64,000 nt of DNA, from NCBI GenBank assembly GCA_022578965.1, contig MU400535.1, positions 248,001 to 312,000 on the forward strand, given 5' to 3'. The translations under genes and the position numbers were made by a program. This document shows, in pieces, positions 11,983-22,536 of this stretch. Every line of letters starts with the position of its first letter. Position 1 is the stretch's first letter. The notes under the pieces were generated by a model that was given only the letters and a program-made list of their open reading frames with translations, was not told the DNA's origin and did no database searches. Source of the DNA: Xylaria sp. FL1777 (taxonomy: Eukaryota; Ascomycota; Sordariomycetes; Xylariales; Xylariaceae).

Positions 11983-13293
11983 ATGTGCTTTACCAGCTCG
12001 GATCGTTCCGACGATCCCCCTCCTCGGCCTGCACTGATACCGCAGCAGCAACGATCCTCCAGCATGCCGAAAGCAAGCATGCCCCATGATTTCGCTCCTC
12101 CGGCCGGGCCGCCACCCTCGCATCGTGCACGGAATGAGGCCCAACACGCCGACTACGCACCGCCGTCTGGTCCTCCCCCGTCCCAGCACTTCGCGCCGCC
12201 TTCAGGACCGCCGCCTTCACAACGGGCTGCCGACGAGTACGCTGCTCCCTCCGGCCCGCCTCCCTCACACGACTACGCACCGCCTACGGGGCCTCCGCCG
12301 TCTAAGAACAATCCCTTCTACGAAGACGCCGCGCCGCCCTCTGGTCCCCCTCCCTCTCATGCTCGTAGAGAGCAGGGGTCTTCTTCTGATTTTGCTCCTC
12401 CCCCGGGACCACCGCCGTCTCAGGACTACGCCGCCCCGCCCGGCCCTCCACCGTCGCATGAGAAGGACACCAAGAAGCATGACTGGGAGACCGCCGTCCC
12501 TGACACGTCGCTGCTGCCGCCACCGCCCAACTTCTTCAGCGGCTTCGATCGATCGCCCGCTAACAATGCCACCGAGGAGGAGGCTGAAGCCGGTGAGCGA
12601 TGGTGCCGCCAATTCCCCTTGCACAACCCGCTCCCCGTCGCCCAGCCCGAGCAGAACGCCATGAATTCGGGCAACATCAATATGTTCGCGCCGCCCTTCT
12701 ACAGGGGGACCCTGAACCGGCAGAGCGTCGGCGTCTGGCGCGGCAAATCCGAGTCCAATGCCAACGACACCTGTCTGGCCACCTTCCCGCCGCTGTATAG
12801 TGTGTCGGTACATAGTCCTATCTCTACAGGCCGCCGCAAGACCATCTACTACGAAGTCCACATACTGCAGGACTCGCGCCACGAGGTCTCTCTTGCGCTC
12901 GGCTACACAGCTCCGCCATACCCACCATTCCGCCTGCCGGGCTGGCACCGTGGCAGCTTGGGCGTGCACGGCGACGACGGTAACAAGTATATCAACGACC
13001 TCTATGGAGGTAAGTCCTTCACGCACCCCTTCCGCCGGGGCGAGACGCTGGGTCTAGGCATGGACCTCATCCCCGCCCAGGGCGGCGGCATCAGAGTCGA
13101 GATCTTCCTCACCCGTGATGGCGCCGAGACCGGCCGCTGGAACCTCCACGAGGAGACAGACCAACAAGATCTCCCCGTCACCGGCCTCGAGGGCTTCCAC
13201 GATCTGTCCGCTTCCGTCGGCGTCTTCGACAAGGTCAGCTTCGAGATCGTCTTCATCCCGGAGAGATGGCGGTGGCAGGGCTGGAGAGAATAG
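11983..13293 (+). CDS. SPRY-domain protein with Pro-rich decapeptide repeats
   Basis: Intronless, 436 residues. Residues 37 to about 159 carry eight copies of a decapeptide of form (F/Y/A)A(P/A)PxGPPPS, joined by short polar linkers (NEAQHAD, RAADE, NNPFYED and others). From about residue 245 to the end is a SPRY/B30.2-like domain: GVWRGKSES, YYEVHIL, SLALGY, GWHRGSLGVHGDDG, KYINDLYGG, and a final VSFEIVFIP strand. The SPRY region resembles the one in yeast Ssh4/Ear1, which are adaptors of the ubiquitin ligase Rsp5, but the transmembrane segment of those proteins is absent. No PPxY motif is visible. The Pro-rich repeats may bind SH3, WW or EVH1-type domains (inference). A cysteine at position 2 could be lipidated; this is speculative. 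Function is unassigned beyond a protein-interaction role. Confidence 0.8.
   Translation: MCFTSSDRSDDPPPRPALIPQQQRSSSMPKASMPHDFAPPAGPPPSHRARNEAQHADYAPPSGPPPSQHFAPPSGPPPSQRAADEYAAPSGPPPSHDYAPPTGPPPSKNNPFYEDAAPPSGPPPSHARREQGSSSDFAPPPGPPPSQDYAAPPGPPPSHEKDTKKHDWETAVPDTSLLPPPPNFFSGFDRSPANNATEEEAEAGERWCRQFPLHNPLPVAQPEQNAMNSGNINMFAPPFYRGTLNRQSVGVWRGKSESNANDTCLATFPPLYSVSVHSPISTGRRKTIYYEVHILQDSRHEVSLALGYTAPPYPPFRLPGWHRGSLGVHGDDGNKYINDLYGGKSFTHPFRRGETLGLGMDLIPAQGGGIRVEIFLTRDGAETGRWNLHEETDQQDLPVTGLEGFHDLSASVGVFDKVSFEIVFIPERWRWQGWRE
12091..12459 (+). repeat. Coding decapeptide repeat array (8 units)
   Basis: The DNA encodes eight APPxGPPPS-type units within the SPRY protein. Spacing between units is irregular (about 12-21 codons), and the nucleotide copies have diverged at third positions. 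This suggests an old array kept by selection on protein sequence rather than a recent minisatellite. Confidence 0.8.
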
Positions 13294-14626
13294 ATTAAGT
13301 TAGGCTTAGGTTGGGGTTTATTAAGTTTAGGTTACACGTCCGGCCGCTGGGGAGGGTTTGTATGAATAATCAATCATTTCACTGCCGCGGGGGTGGTTTT
13401 TCCATTCCGCTTCTTAGCGTCGACCTTGGGTTTTTTCAAGATAGCATGTTGTTTCGAAAGCGGAATTCAGGGATGCGATGAGTACTTCTTGTTAGTTAAG
13501 TAATGGTATGAATAGATATCTTCATGCGTTGTACTTGGAACTGTATCGGTGATTGTCCATGTCAAATGCGAGGCTCGGAATATGGTAACTCGAGTTTGGT
13601 AGATGGGATTAAGACCTATTTGGCTATGAGGGGTTATGTGATAAGGTCTACCTCTGGTATACCTTGGAGTTCCACGATCTGGTTGATGGGGTCTGTATAG
13701 GTGCTTCTACCGTAACACAGTCTTGAGTATCTATCTGATACTAGGTCTTGATCGCTTTAGAATCGCATTAGGGAGCTGATTGAATTGTTTCTGGTCGGAT
13801 AGAGCATAGGTATATGTTACCTACGTATATAGTTGCTCTTAGATGCTAGACGGGCTTAACGGGTAGCTCGGTCAACCGATCACGACGGCCCTTTGGTGTC
13901 TACATCCTCCTTCTTACACACTCGCGGGAAACTGATCAAGATATATGTGAATTTTTTCTTGGTATGTACCTGGCTTTCTTAATTTTATGTGGCCGATGTT
14001 GACCATTACCATTGCTACTACTGTCCTTTCTCGTGATTAACTATCTTGGAGGCAATAAACTCCAATCTGCCCTTCTAATACTGCAGCCATGGTCATACAC
14101 CCCAAGCTAAAAATCAAACAGAGCAGAAAAAAAAAAAAAAACTGAACGTACAACACCAAGGATTCGCTGGTCGTCACCGACCCAACTACTAATTTGGCGC
14201 TCACCGGCTTATCAACGGGGAGAGCGGACGGGATCCCGAGTTTTCCGATGGCTATGGTCGTACGTGACATAACTTGAGACTGTGCGTACTTATATAGTAC
14301 TTGTCTCGGCAACCGAGGCACTATCTGGATGTTCCTTGGATGATATGTATATACCTAGACTAGTGGCGAGATCGATACTAATCAACACCCGTCCATCCAC
14401 AGAGAGAACATGAATCTTACGCACAGCGCCTCGAAACATACAAGCGCTGCAGTAAAACAATTATGGCCATACGAACCCCTTCTTTCACGTCCCTCCGTTC
14501 TATTTATGCTAGGTATGGTGATACGGATTATTTTAAGAAATCAAGTATATAGTCCCGCTAGAAGAGCCGTTTAGCCAGCTGCATCTCTTGCAAAGGTCCT
14601 ATTTAGGACGTCGACAGGAGCAAGAT
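13294..14626. other. Intergenic, 1.3 kb, between convergent genes
   Basis: This separates the 3' ends of the SPRY gene (+) and the NLR gene (-). No coding region is supported. The 94-codon frame at 14037-14321 (-) runs through an oligo-A/T tract (15 A's near 14129-14143) and has no motif. Confidence 0.5.
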
Positions 14627-17600
14627 TCAGACGGTGATGTGCTTCTTGTTGACGGGGCGATGAGGTATCGACCGTGCGCTTGAGACACGTCCGCCATTAA
14701 TAACGCTTTTGTTTTTAAAATCAAGCCCGCGACGAACCACAGCCAGATCCTTTCGCTTGGTGAAAACGACCTCCCCCGATTGCCGCACTTCTGCCAGGAC
14801 CCTGCTTACCGCACTCATCCAATCGTCAGGAATGAAGAAGTGTCGGACGACTTTCCTCCCATCTGCTGATGGTCTGGTGGCTGTGGTATTCGGTGCCGGC
14901 TCCGACGGTATAATGTCAACTGAACAGACCCAATTGTTCTGGTCTAGGAAGATCGCACGCTCGTTGGCAATTCCGATGACGGCCACGACTGTGGTGTCAA
15001 TTTGCCCAAAGTCCAAAACTGGGCTTATATCATCCTTTTCTTCTCCTGCTGTGCTCACTGGCGGCTCGGCTTCGGAGAAAAAGTCTCGATAATCCCACAA
15101 GTGATACACAGGATTCGATAATGGCTCGCCCTGTCTCTGACTTTGAAGCGTGGCGAAATACTGGGCTTGCTGGAAAGGTATAACCGACTCGACGTTTATT
15201 GGTAAGTTTTCATGGAGAACCAGTCGCACCGAGCGGATAGGGGCCAGAGATTCCCATAGGTAGAATGTTGCTGTGCCGTTGTCGTCGACGCGAACTAGGA
15301 GATCTTCGCTCGCAGGCGGCACAAGCCACCTTGGCTTCCAACTGCCCTCTACACATGCGACGTGGTCAGCCGCGCTGGGAACCGCTAAGCTCCAGAGAGC
15401 GTCTAATGACACAGTAGATATGAGAAGACGGTTATGCTTGGCAGAGGCGATGAGCTGTCTTATCGAAGATTGACAGGTCTTGTAGAATATGATTTCCCCC
15501 GGAGCCCATCCCCCCTGGGTTTCGCGGATCAGTCTCCTGCTTGTTACCCTACCTCCAGTGTCAGCGCAGGTGAGGATAGAGCTGTCGTCGTCAAAGTGAA
15601 GAACCGTGATGGCAAAATTTTCGGTTTGGGTGAATAGCTCTCGGCTACGGGGCTCAGAAGAGATATTGTAGATATGTACTGTCCCGTCCTCTTTACCGCA
15701 TATCACTTCCGACGCGTCTCTCATGCACGCCATTGCCGTGATAGTAACCGCTTCTCCAGCGTCGGACTCCACGTTCTCCGCCACTGCGGAATGCGGGACT
15801 GCGTCGCTGATTTCATCATCGGACTCTTGTCGAAGGAGAACTGTCGGGTCCCATACGCCAAACTGCCCGCCACGTATGTTAAGAAGACGGAGACCGTCCG
15901 ATGTAAAAGCTAGCTTTTTCGTGGTGACCGCGTCGCTGTCATAACCTAGCCGATAAATGTGTTTTAAAGTTCGGAGGTCGAATAGATCGACATTCCCCTG
16001 AGAATCCGCAGTGGCTAATGTCCGTCCGTCCGGAGAGCAAGCTATCGTTTGCGCATTAATCTGGTCCAGCGAACCTCGACGTTCGCCGGAATCGGTGTCG
16101 AATACAACAACATCTCCATCTAAGTATGCTGCCACCAAGAGGTTATTTTGTAGCGTTGAGCCAAAGGCAACAGCCCCAACGGTTGTACTTCCATTTGCTA
16201 CCTTGGTTGATTCGTATCGGTATGACCCATTATCCTTCTCATACATGTCGTATATCTGCTCGCCATCGAGGGTCCACAGAAGGATGTCTTCTCCCTTGTA
16301 TATTATAGCCACAAGGTTCTGTTCTGTGCTAACAGCCGCAATTGTTGGCACCCGACCACGTATCCTGGGAGCATCCTCAAGAAGATCCTCCGTCCAATCA
16401 ATCGGCTCGCCGCGAGACACATTATTTGTTATATCCCAGTATATTATCGAGTTATTCGCGGCGGCGACTAGAAGCGTCTCATTTTCTTCTATGAAAGCCA
16501 TCGACATACACCTGGCTGGAACACGGAACGATGTTACCTGTTCCGAAGAGTTGAGGTCCCATACTCTAACGGTTTTAGCCCCCCCAGTTGCGAAGAGTCT
16601 GCCATCTTCACTAAAGGAAATACTCCATATATATTCTTGATGCACTAACGTATTAGTTTGCAAAAAGGTCGCGTTGTCGTATATCACAACAGTACTAGGC
16701 ACAATCAGCGGTTGAACGACAATCCGTATCTGCTCACTTCACGCACAACCGCCCTGGGAGAAGAGGGGAATATGCTAATATAAATCATTATGACTAACTT
16801 GTTGAATAATACTACGGCTGTTCTTTTCGCTAACGACATAATGTTTGTCGGCCGCGAGAGGCGAGGGTAGTAGATGGTGCAAAGACAATCATCCCAGTTT
16901 TTCGATACACAACCCTGCAAATTAAGCCCTTGATATGGTGTGACGAACTGCTTTCGAAATACGGACTCCGACGGACAGAAGGGAGGTATCGAATGGTGAA
17001 TAGACGACGGAGACTGACTGAGCCGCTTGCCAAACTTGTTCACAAGCATAACTAAATCAACACCCCATCGTTCGATTAACAACAATTGTTTTTGGGCGCC
17101 TATGGTTGTTGTCTGCTGTTTTCGACGGGTAACTAAAACTGTACAATTTTTGCCGGCCTGATATAACCGTTGCAGATCCGCCTGTTTGGCCAGGTGCTCA
17201 ATCCAGACCAGGACTCTGCGCGAACCGAGGAACTTCGCCAACTCAATGAATATTTCATCGTCGGCGAATTCGACTTGAAGAAGGTGCTGAAAAAGATAAG
17301 TAGAGGCGTAATCGTAGAGTACCGACTCGGCGTTACTGTCGATATCACTCGCTGAAGCACGAGCTCTAGAGCCTTTTCTCGATTTTCCTTGTCCTCCGCA
17401 TAAGGTCTGAACGCAGACAAGTGCTAGCCTCTTGTGTGTGGCTGATCTGTCGATGGTAAATTCCGATTTATTAGATTTCTGGGTCAAAAACTCTCTTGCG
17501 GTCAGATGAATGAGCTGTATTTTTTTGGCTTTATCAACGAAGACCAGGTTGTTACAAGTACTGATCGATTTCTCGGCATCGTTAACTAAGTGAATATCTG

Positions 17601-19651
17601 CTTCTATGGCCAGCCGTATCTCGCTAACAGATAATGATCGAAATGCACAGGTTACCCATCCAAGGATAGCTCTCGCTAGATCCTTGCCGAACTTGGCACG
17701 GGACATCTCATCAAGTATCCTGGCATAGAGTGCATTCATATCGGAATGATCGTTATCCAAGACTTGATCGATCTCGGCAGCCGTGTGAACCTGACGGAGT
17801 TCTTTGAGAACGAGCCTTACCCATAGGAAACAGCCTCTAGAGTTCCGGAGAATGCGATCAGAAATGTCTTGCTGCTCGCTGATTGTCGCAGCCGGAAGAT
17901 GCTGGAGATTCGCTTCCAGAAAAGCGGCGATGTCCATTCTGTTATCTTCCAGTATACTCTCTGAAATAACCTCCATTGATGGGTCCGTTGTGCTAAGGTA
18001 TGTTTCGACACCGGTCCTTGACGTAACTAAAATGCAAACTGGCCATACCTCTTGGGTTCTTCTAAGAAAGAACATAAGTTCTGGACTGTTCTTACACTCG
18101 TCTAGAGCATCAATAATCCAGTACTGAGGCCGTTTAAGTTTAGTTTTCAAGAGTGCAGCGCCGAAGATATAACGCCACACTGGGATATGGTCGACCTTAT
18201 CAACCGGGGACTCCTTCCATGAGTTCGTAACGTTGAATATGGAGGTGAATACCTCGGCGTGTATAACAGCCATTTGCCATGCCATAGAGCGTAATAGAGC
18301 GCTTATAGTGCCCTTGCTTTCATCGCCATAAGTGAAAAAGAAGTAGCAGCAGTCAAGGCTCGACGCGCGTAGGTGATTAATGACGTGCGATGCAAGCGTA
18401 GTCTTACCAGTCCCAGGTCGTCCCTGGAGCCAAAATAGCTTCGAGGTCAACGCATTACGCCACTGCTGAAAGGAGTCCTTTTGGACTAGCCACTCACAGG
18501 AACCTGATACCTTTCGTGATTCGTTGGCTGTGAGCTCATCTTCAGGGGCGCCAGGAACGCTGAGGAACTTGCTCAGAGCTTCCAGCTCGGCTTGCCCGAG
18601 ACCTTTCTCTTCCGGCTTCAATGACGCTCGTTGGTTTTCGATAGTAGTCGCCAACGCGTTCCGCACCAAGATATAGGATGGGTCTTTTGGTGTAGAGAAC
18701 CGTGCCACGTCACGGTGATTCGCATCTAAGTAAGTTCGTCTTTCATTTGCATAGTTCATGACGGCACAGTCTCTCTCTACGATAAGGCCTTTTCCTATTC
18801 CATAGTACATAGATTGAGACTCGAAAAACGAGAACAGCTGTAGCGAATCGGAGTAGCGAGGGAATTCTTCGTTGATGATCTGCAACATATCCGACTGGGG
18901 GATCAAGTCTTCAACGAAAGGTCGTGGCCCTGCAAGAGCTAGAAAACGGCTTAACAGCTGGGCAATACCAGCGCCTTGGTGAGGCGTAGCTAAAAAGAAC
19001 ATGGCATGTATCCTCTCAGCCAGCTTCTCGTACTCCGGTATTTGGTGTGCCAGAATATACGCCTTCTTGATCACCAAGCCGCCCATGCTATGGCCTACAA
19101 ATATGATTTGGCCCTGTGATCCATGAGGATTTCGTCTATAGAATAGCTCGCAGACAACTCACAGATGCACTTGGCGTCATGGCAGGGCTATGGTAGACGC
19201 AAGCTAGCAGGTTAGTTGCGAAATCGCGGATGTTCAGGACTGATTCGCGATTGAGGCCCGACGAATATCCAAATGTATGTATGCGAACATCTTGGAATGC
19301 ATCGTCGCAAGAAAGCCAATCTTGTGGCCAAAATGAACCACTACCCGTCTTCGACCATGTACTTCGTGAGCCCCCATTCAGGCCATGGACGAAGATGAGA
19401 TCGGCAACAGCCTGTCCATCGGGTTCAAATAATGTCGTAAGACCTAATGGCCCCTTTGGTGCTTCTCGTTCCCTTTTTGTGAGGCTACTAGTGTCTCTCC
19501 TAGTCAAATATTTTCCCAGGAAAGACTTGTTTGAATATGATGTCGTTGTTGTCAAGGTTCGTGACTCTGACCCGATAGACGTGGCCGTCTCTTCTGTGGC
19601 ATTTCGTGATGGGAGACCTAGGCTGCTGTTCGCTCCCCCTGTTACAAACAT
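14627..19651 (-). CDS. Fungal NLR: alpha/beta-hydrolase - NACHT - WD40 protein
   Basis: Three exons on the minus strand (19651-19163, 19113-16799, 16694-14627) give 1,623 residues. Intron 1 is 49 nt (GTGAGT/CACAG). Intron 2 is modelled as 104 nt (GTTAGT/CCTAG, GCTGAT branch), which joins AVVLFN to TVVIYDNATF as related NLRs read. Domains: a DUF676/PGAP1-like serine hydrolase (FVHGLNGGSRSTW; nucleophile elbow GHSMGG, Ser172); a NACHT NTPase with P-loop GRPGTGKTT (about 394-402) and Walker B WIIDALDE (about 495-502), then a winged-helix-like region; and a C-terminal diverged WD40 propeller from about residue 936. This is the architecture of fungal NOD-like receptors linked to non-self recognition and regulated cell death. 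The WD repeats are mutually diverged, unlike the near-identical repeats of fast-evolving HET proteins. Role in incompatibility is inferred. Confidence 0.88.
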
Positions 19652-20813
19652 AGTGTATAATAAAACGAGGGTATGGGAAAAATGAGTTAATTCAACTGAC
19701 TAACAGTCCGCCAGGAGGCAGTCAGCCAGATAGATAGATAGAAGAAAAGAGGCTCAGAAAGAGTGGCCAACAGGTAACCAGATCTATGAGGCAGAGCGTC
19801 GGCGGGGACGGTAAGCCGAGAGGCCCCCGTCTTCTCTTTCGCCGACTCTTAAGACCGATCGAAGCGGCTCAATTCTAGGGCTCTTGAGTGATAAAAGACA
19901 ACGGCTTAAGGCTATCCCCATCATCTTAAGCACTTACATGCGATACATGCCTAACGACGTGACAGCTTCCTCAGCCTGCCTGGCAGTCTGTCCAGAGTCC
20001 AAGGTGGATAGTAGCATACAGAAGTAGGTGTATATACTCTAGACAGACAGAACGGAACGAAGATCTTTGTATCCGTCCCGCGTCTGTTCCGCACTAGCGT
20101 TCCACATTGCTACCCAAGGTGTCAATATTTCGCTTATCCTGCAGATTCCGGCATAGGTACCCCTCGCCCTGAAGGATCACACTGCAGGGACCTATATCTT
20201 TCGTCTCTGCAGAGATACCCAAGCAGTAAGTAGTCGTAGGGTTCTTGCAACGCTCTTCTGGGCTTAAATTCTAGATTTTTCTTGTGGAGCTTGTTACGCT
20301 AATTCATATGAGCTAACCTAACTATCTAGGGTCTTATGCTTATGAGCCTGCACAACTGCAAGTTTGGAGTCTTAATCTCATTGCATAAAAAGAAACCAGG
20401 TATCTATCTCTTATGTAGATAGATATCTCGTTTCACTTCGGATCGGTCGTTTTAATATGAAAGTACATATGTGACAATGCAAAAAAACTGGCATTAAGGG
20501 TATAATACTAGACCGTTATTCTACTTGCATGCTAGTAGTTCTCGTAAATAAGCAAGAGTGTAGGACCCTAGATACTTATCGGCGAATCATCAAACTATAT
20601 GGAGAGGAGTCTGGCCTCCAGCCTTTCCATGTTGGTGGTCTTGCATATGCTTGCGCAAGTCCTGTATTTTCGGCTTGTGCTGAAAGATTGATACCCCCAG
20701 TTCCTTTGGTTCCCCTCCAAGATAAAAACGCATAATCGTAAATATGCCACAAGAATACTATCACTTCCCAAGTAGTATGAGTCTGTCCCCCAGAACTTAT
20801 CCAGCCAGCGATC
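19652..20813. other. Intergenic between divergent NLR and ketosamine-kinase genes
   Basis: Shared upstream region of about 1.16 kb for two divergently transcribed genes. No coding region supported; the frame 20529-20735 overlaps an antisense frame and has no motif. A TAGATAGATAGA run occurs near 19731-19742. Confidence 0.5.
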
Positions 20814-22169
20814 ATGGCACCTAGCACCGATCCGAGCATCTGGAATCAGGAGATCGCGGTTCCCGTTGAGGTCATCTCATATGTTGATGATGCCGTGAAA
20901 GCGAGTACGTATACTACATGGCAAAGCCTCCATCCAGTTAACTGATCATCGACATCGTAGAGATGCCCGAAGGGACTCAGGTGCTGTCTATCGTGGCTTC
21001 TGGATCCTCTTACTGGGCGCGCACTGCCAAGATTGATACTATTGACCCCGAGGGAAATGAGGTGTCCTACTTTATCAAGGCGAGAAGATAGCTGGGATTA
21101 CCTTTTACGACAAGACCTATAACTGACTTTGCTTCATCAAGGTTCACCAGGGCGATGATGGCCGCAATTTAGTTTTCGGAGAATATCACTCCATGAGCAC
21201 GTTGTGGAATGTCATGCCCGAGCTTGTCGCTAAGCCCTATGGGTATGGAACCTATGAGAAGATGGAAGATGTGCACTTCTTTCTATGCTCTTACCATAGA
21301 CTAACTAACAATATTCCTAAAATTAACGAGTTTCCCGCCCTTGTTGCGGAGCTACATCGGCGGCAAACCTCACCAGATGGAACATTCGGGTTTCCGTACG
21401 AAACGTTTGGTGGTCGGCTTCCGCAGCTTTTTCCTGTCACACATAGCTGGGAAGAAACATTCACGTCCGGGCTGGAGCGTATCTTTGACAGCGAAGAGAA
21501 TACGCATGGGTATGACGAGGATATGGCACATCTTAGAAAGGGGGTCATAGAGAAAGTCATACCCCGTCTTATCCGGCCTCTAGAGATGGGTCCCGACAAA
21601 ATCCAGCCACGGCTGGTTCATGGTGATCTGTGGGACGGGAATTGCTCCGTCGACTCCGATACGAATCGCCCGGTGATCTTTGACGCAACTTGTCTCTGGG
21701 CTCACAATGAGTGCATGTCGTCCGGACCTAAAGTCGTTCTTGTAGAAACCGGCTGACGGTTACAGATGAACTTGCGCCCTGGCAGCCCGAAAGACACAAG
21801 ATGAACTGGCTGTATATCGAAGAGTACACGAAACACTTCGATATTTCTGAACCTGCAGAAGACTTTAAAGATCGGGTCCTTTTATATTCATTGTAAAACC
21901 CGAGAGCCTCATGACTAGGTGCTTATTAAGACAGCTACGCTAATATCCCACTGTTTAGGAGGTTCAACCTACACGCTTCATCTCTGTATCCTGGGAACAC
22001 TACATTTAGAAACGTGTGAGTCATACCAACCTAATACTGCTCGTATACGTTATTGATTAATCGTAGCGTTCGAGAGGATATGCGGAAGCTCGTAGAGAAA
22101 TATCCGGAAGGCTACGAGGCCTCTGCTGACGAGCAAGAATCTAATGAGGATAGTAATGACGCTGAGTGA
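20814..22169 (+). CDS. Ketosamine (fructosamine/ribulosamine)-3-kinase family protein
   Basis: Six exons (20814-20904, 20961-21079, 21142-21712, 21766-21892, 21959-22015, 22067-22169) encode 355 residues with frame kept throughout. The family phosphorylates sugar adducts on protein lysines, leading to deglycation. Visible features: ATP-binding lysine at the end of the SYFIK strand (K70), an ELHRRQTSPDGTFGFP segment, catalytic HGDLWDGN (Asp near 232, Asn near 237), a metal-binding Asp in IFDAT, WAHNEYELAPWQPERHKM, and the closing LVEKYPEGYEA. Introns 2 and 4 use AG acceptors after clear branch sites. Introns 2 and 3 require GC donors (AAG|GCGAGA and GAGT|GCATGT). No GT alternative preserves the conserved sequence. 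If those sites are not spliced, the gene is a recent pseudogene. Substrate preference cannot be read from sequence. Confidence 0.8.
21080..21141 (+). other. GC-AG intron 2 of the ketosamine kinase
   Basis: 62 nt with donor GCGAGA, branch CTGAC (21123-21127) and acceptor TCAAG. It directly follows the codon of the presumed ATP-binding lysine. The nearest in-frame GT donor, at 21062, would delete VSYFIK including that lysine. Confidence 0.7.
21713..21765 (+). other. GC-AG intron 3 of the ketosamine kinase
   Basis: 53 nt with donor GCATGT, branch CTGAC (21753-21757) and acceptor TACAG. Using it restores the tyrosine of the family motif HNEYEL. The GT donors nearby (21711, 21719) lead straight to a stop. 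Confidence 0.7.
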
Positions 22170-22536
22170 CCTCGGCTTAACACCGTGACCAGTCTAGACT
22201 CTGGAAGCTTGACTGCTTCACCGGTGGCTCCCCAAGCCGAAGCAAACGTTTAACCAGCGCTTTATCAAGAGTTAGAAATCTATGATCGTTATAAGAGACT
22301 TGTTTAAGATTGTTGTAAACGCAGATGAACTGCATTACCCCTATCTATCATATTGGCTTATTAAATTAGTAATCGCTGCCCTTCATATCAGCGTTCGTAT
22401 TAACCTACTACTGTAAATAGATTTTGCTACGGGACCTTCAGGTTAGTAGCTACCTTGAAGGAACAAATGAGACTACGGTTTTCCCTAGAGGAAAACGGAA
22501 AGAGTAGCGTATCTCTATTGTGTCCTAGTTATATCC
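22170..22536. other. Intergenic between convergent genes
   Basis: Short 3'-to-3' spacer between the ketosamine kinase and the MFS transporter. Nothing coding is seen in it. Confidence 0.5.

Noticed and set aside
12265..13026. 253-codon open frame antisense to the SPRY gene
   Set aside because: It mirrors the GC-rich, codon-biased SPRY coding strand; its Arg/Val-rich product has no domain structure.
16695..16798. Reading the NLR locus as two genes or as a frameshifted pseudogene
   Set aside because: A canonical intron restores frame and family-like sequence, so one intact gene is the simpler reading.
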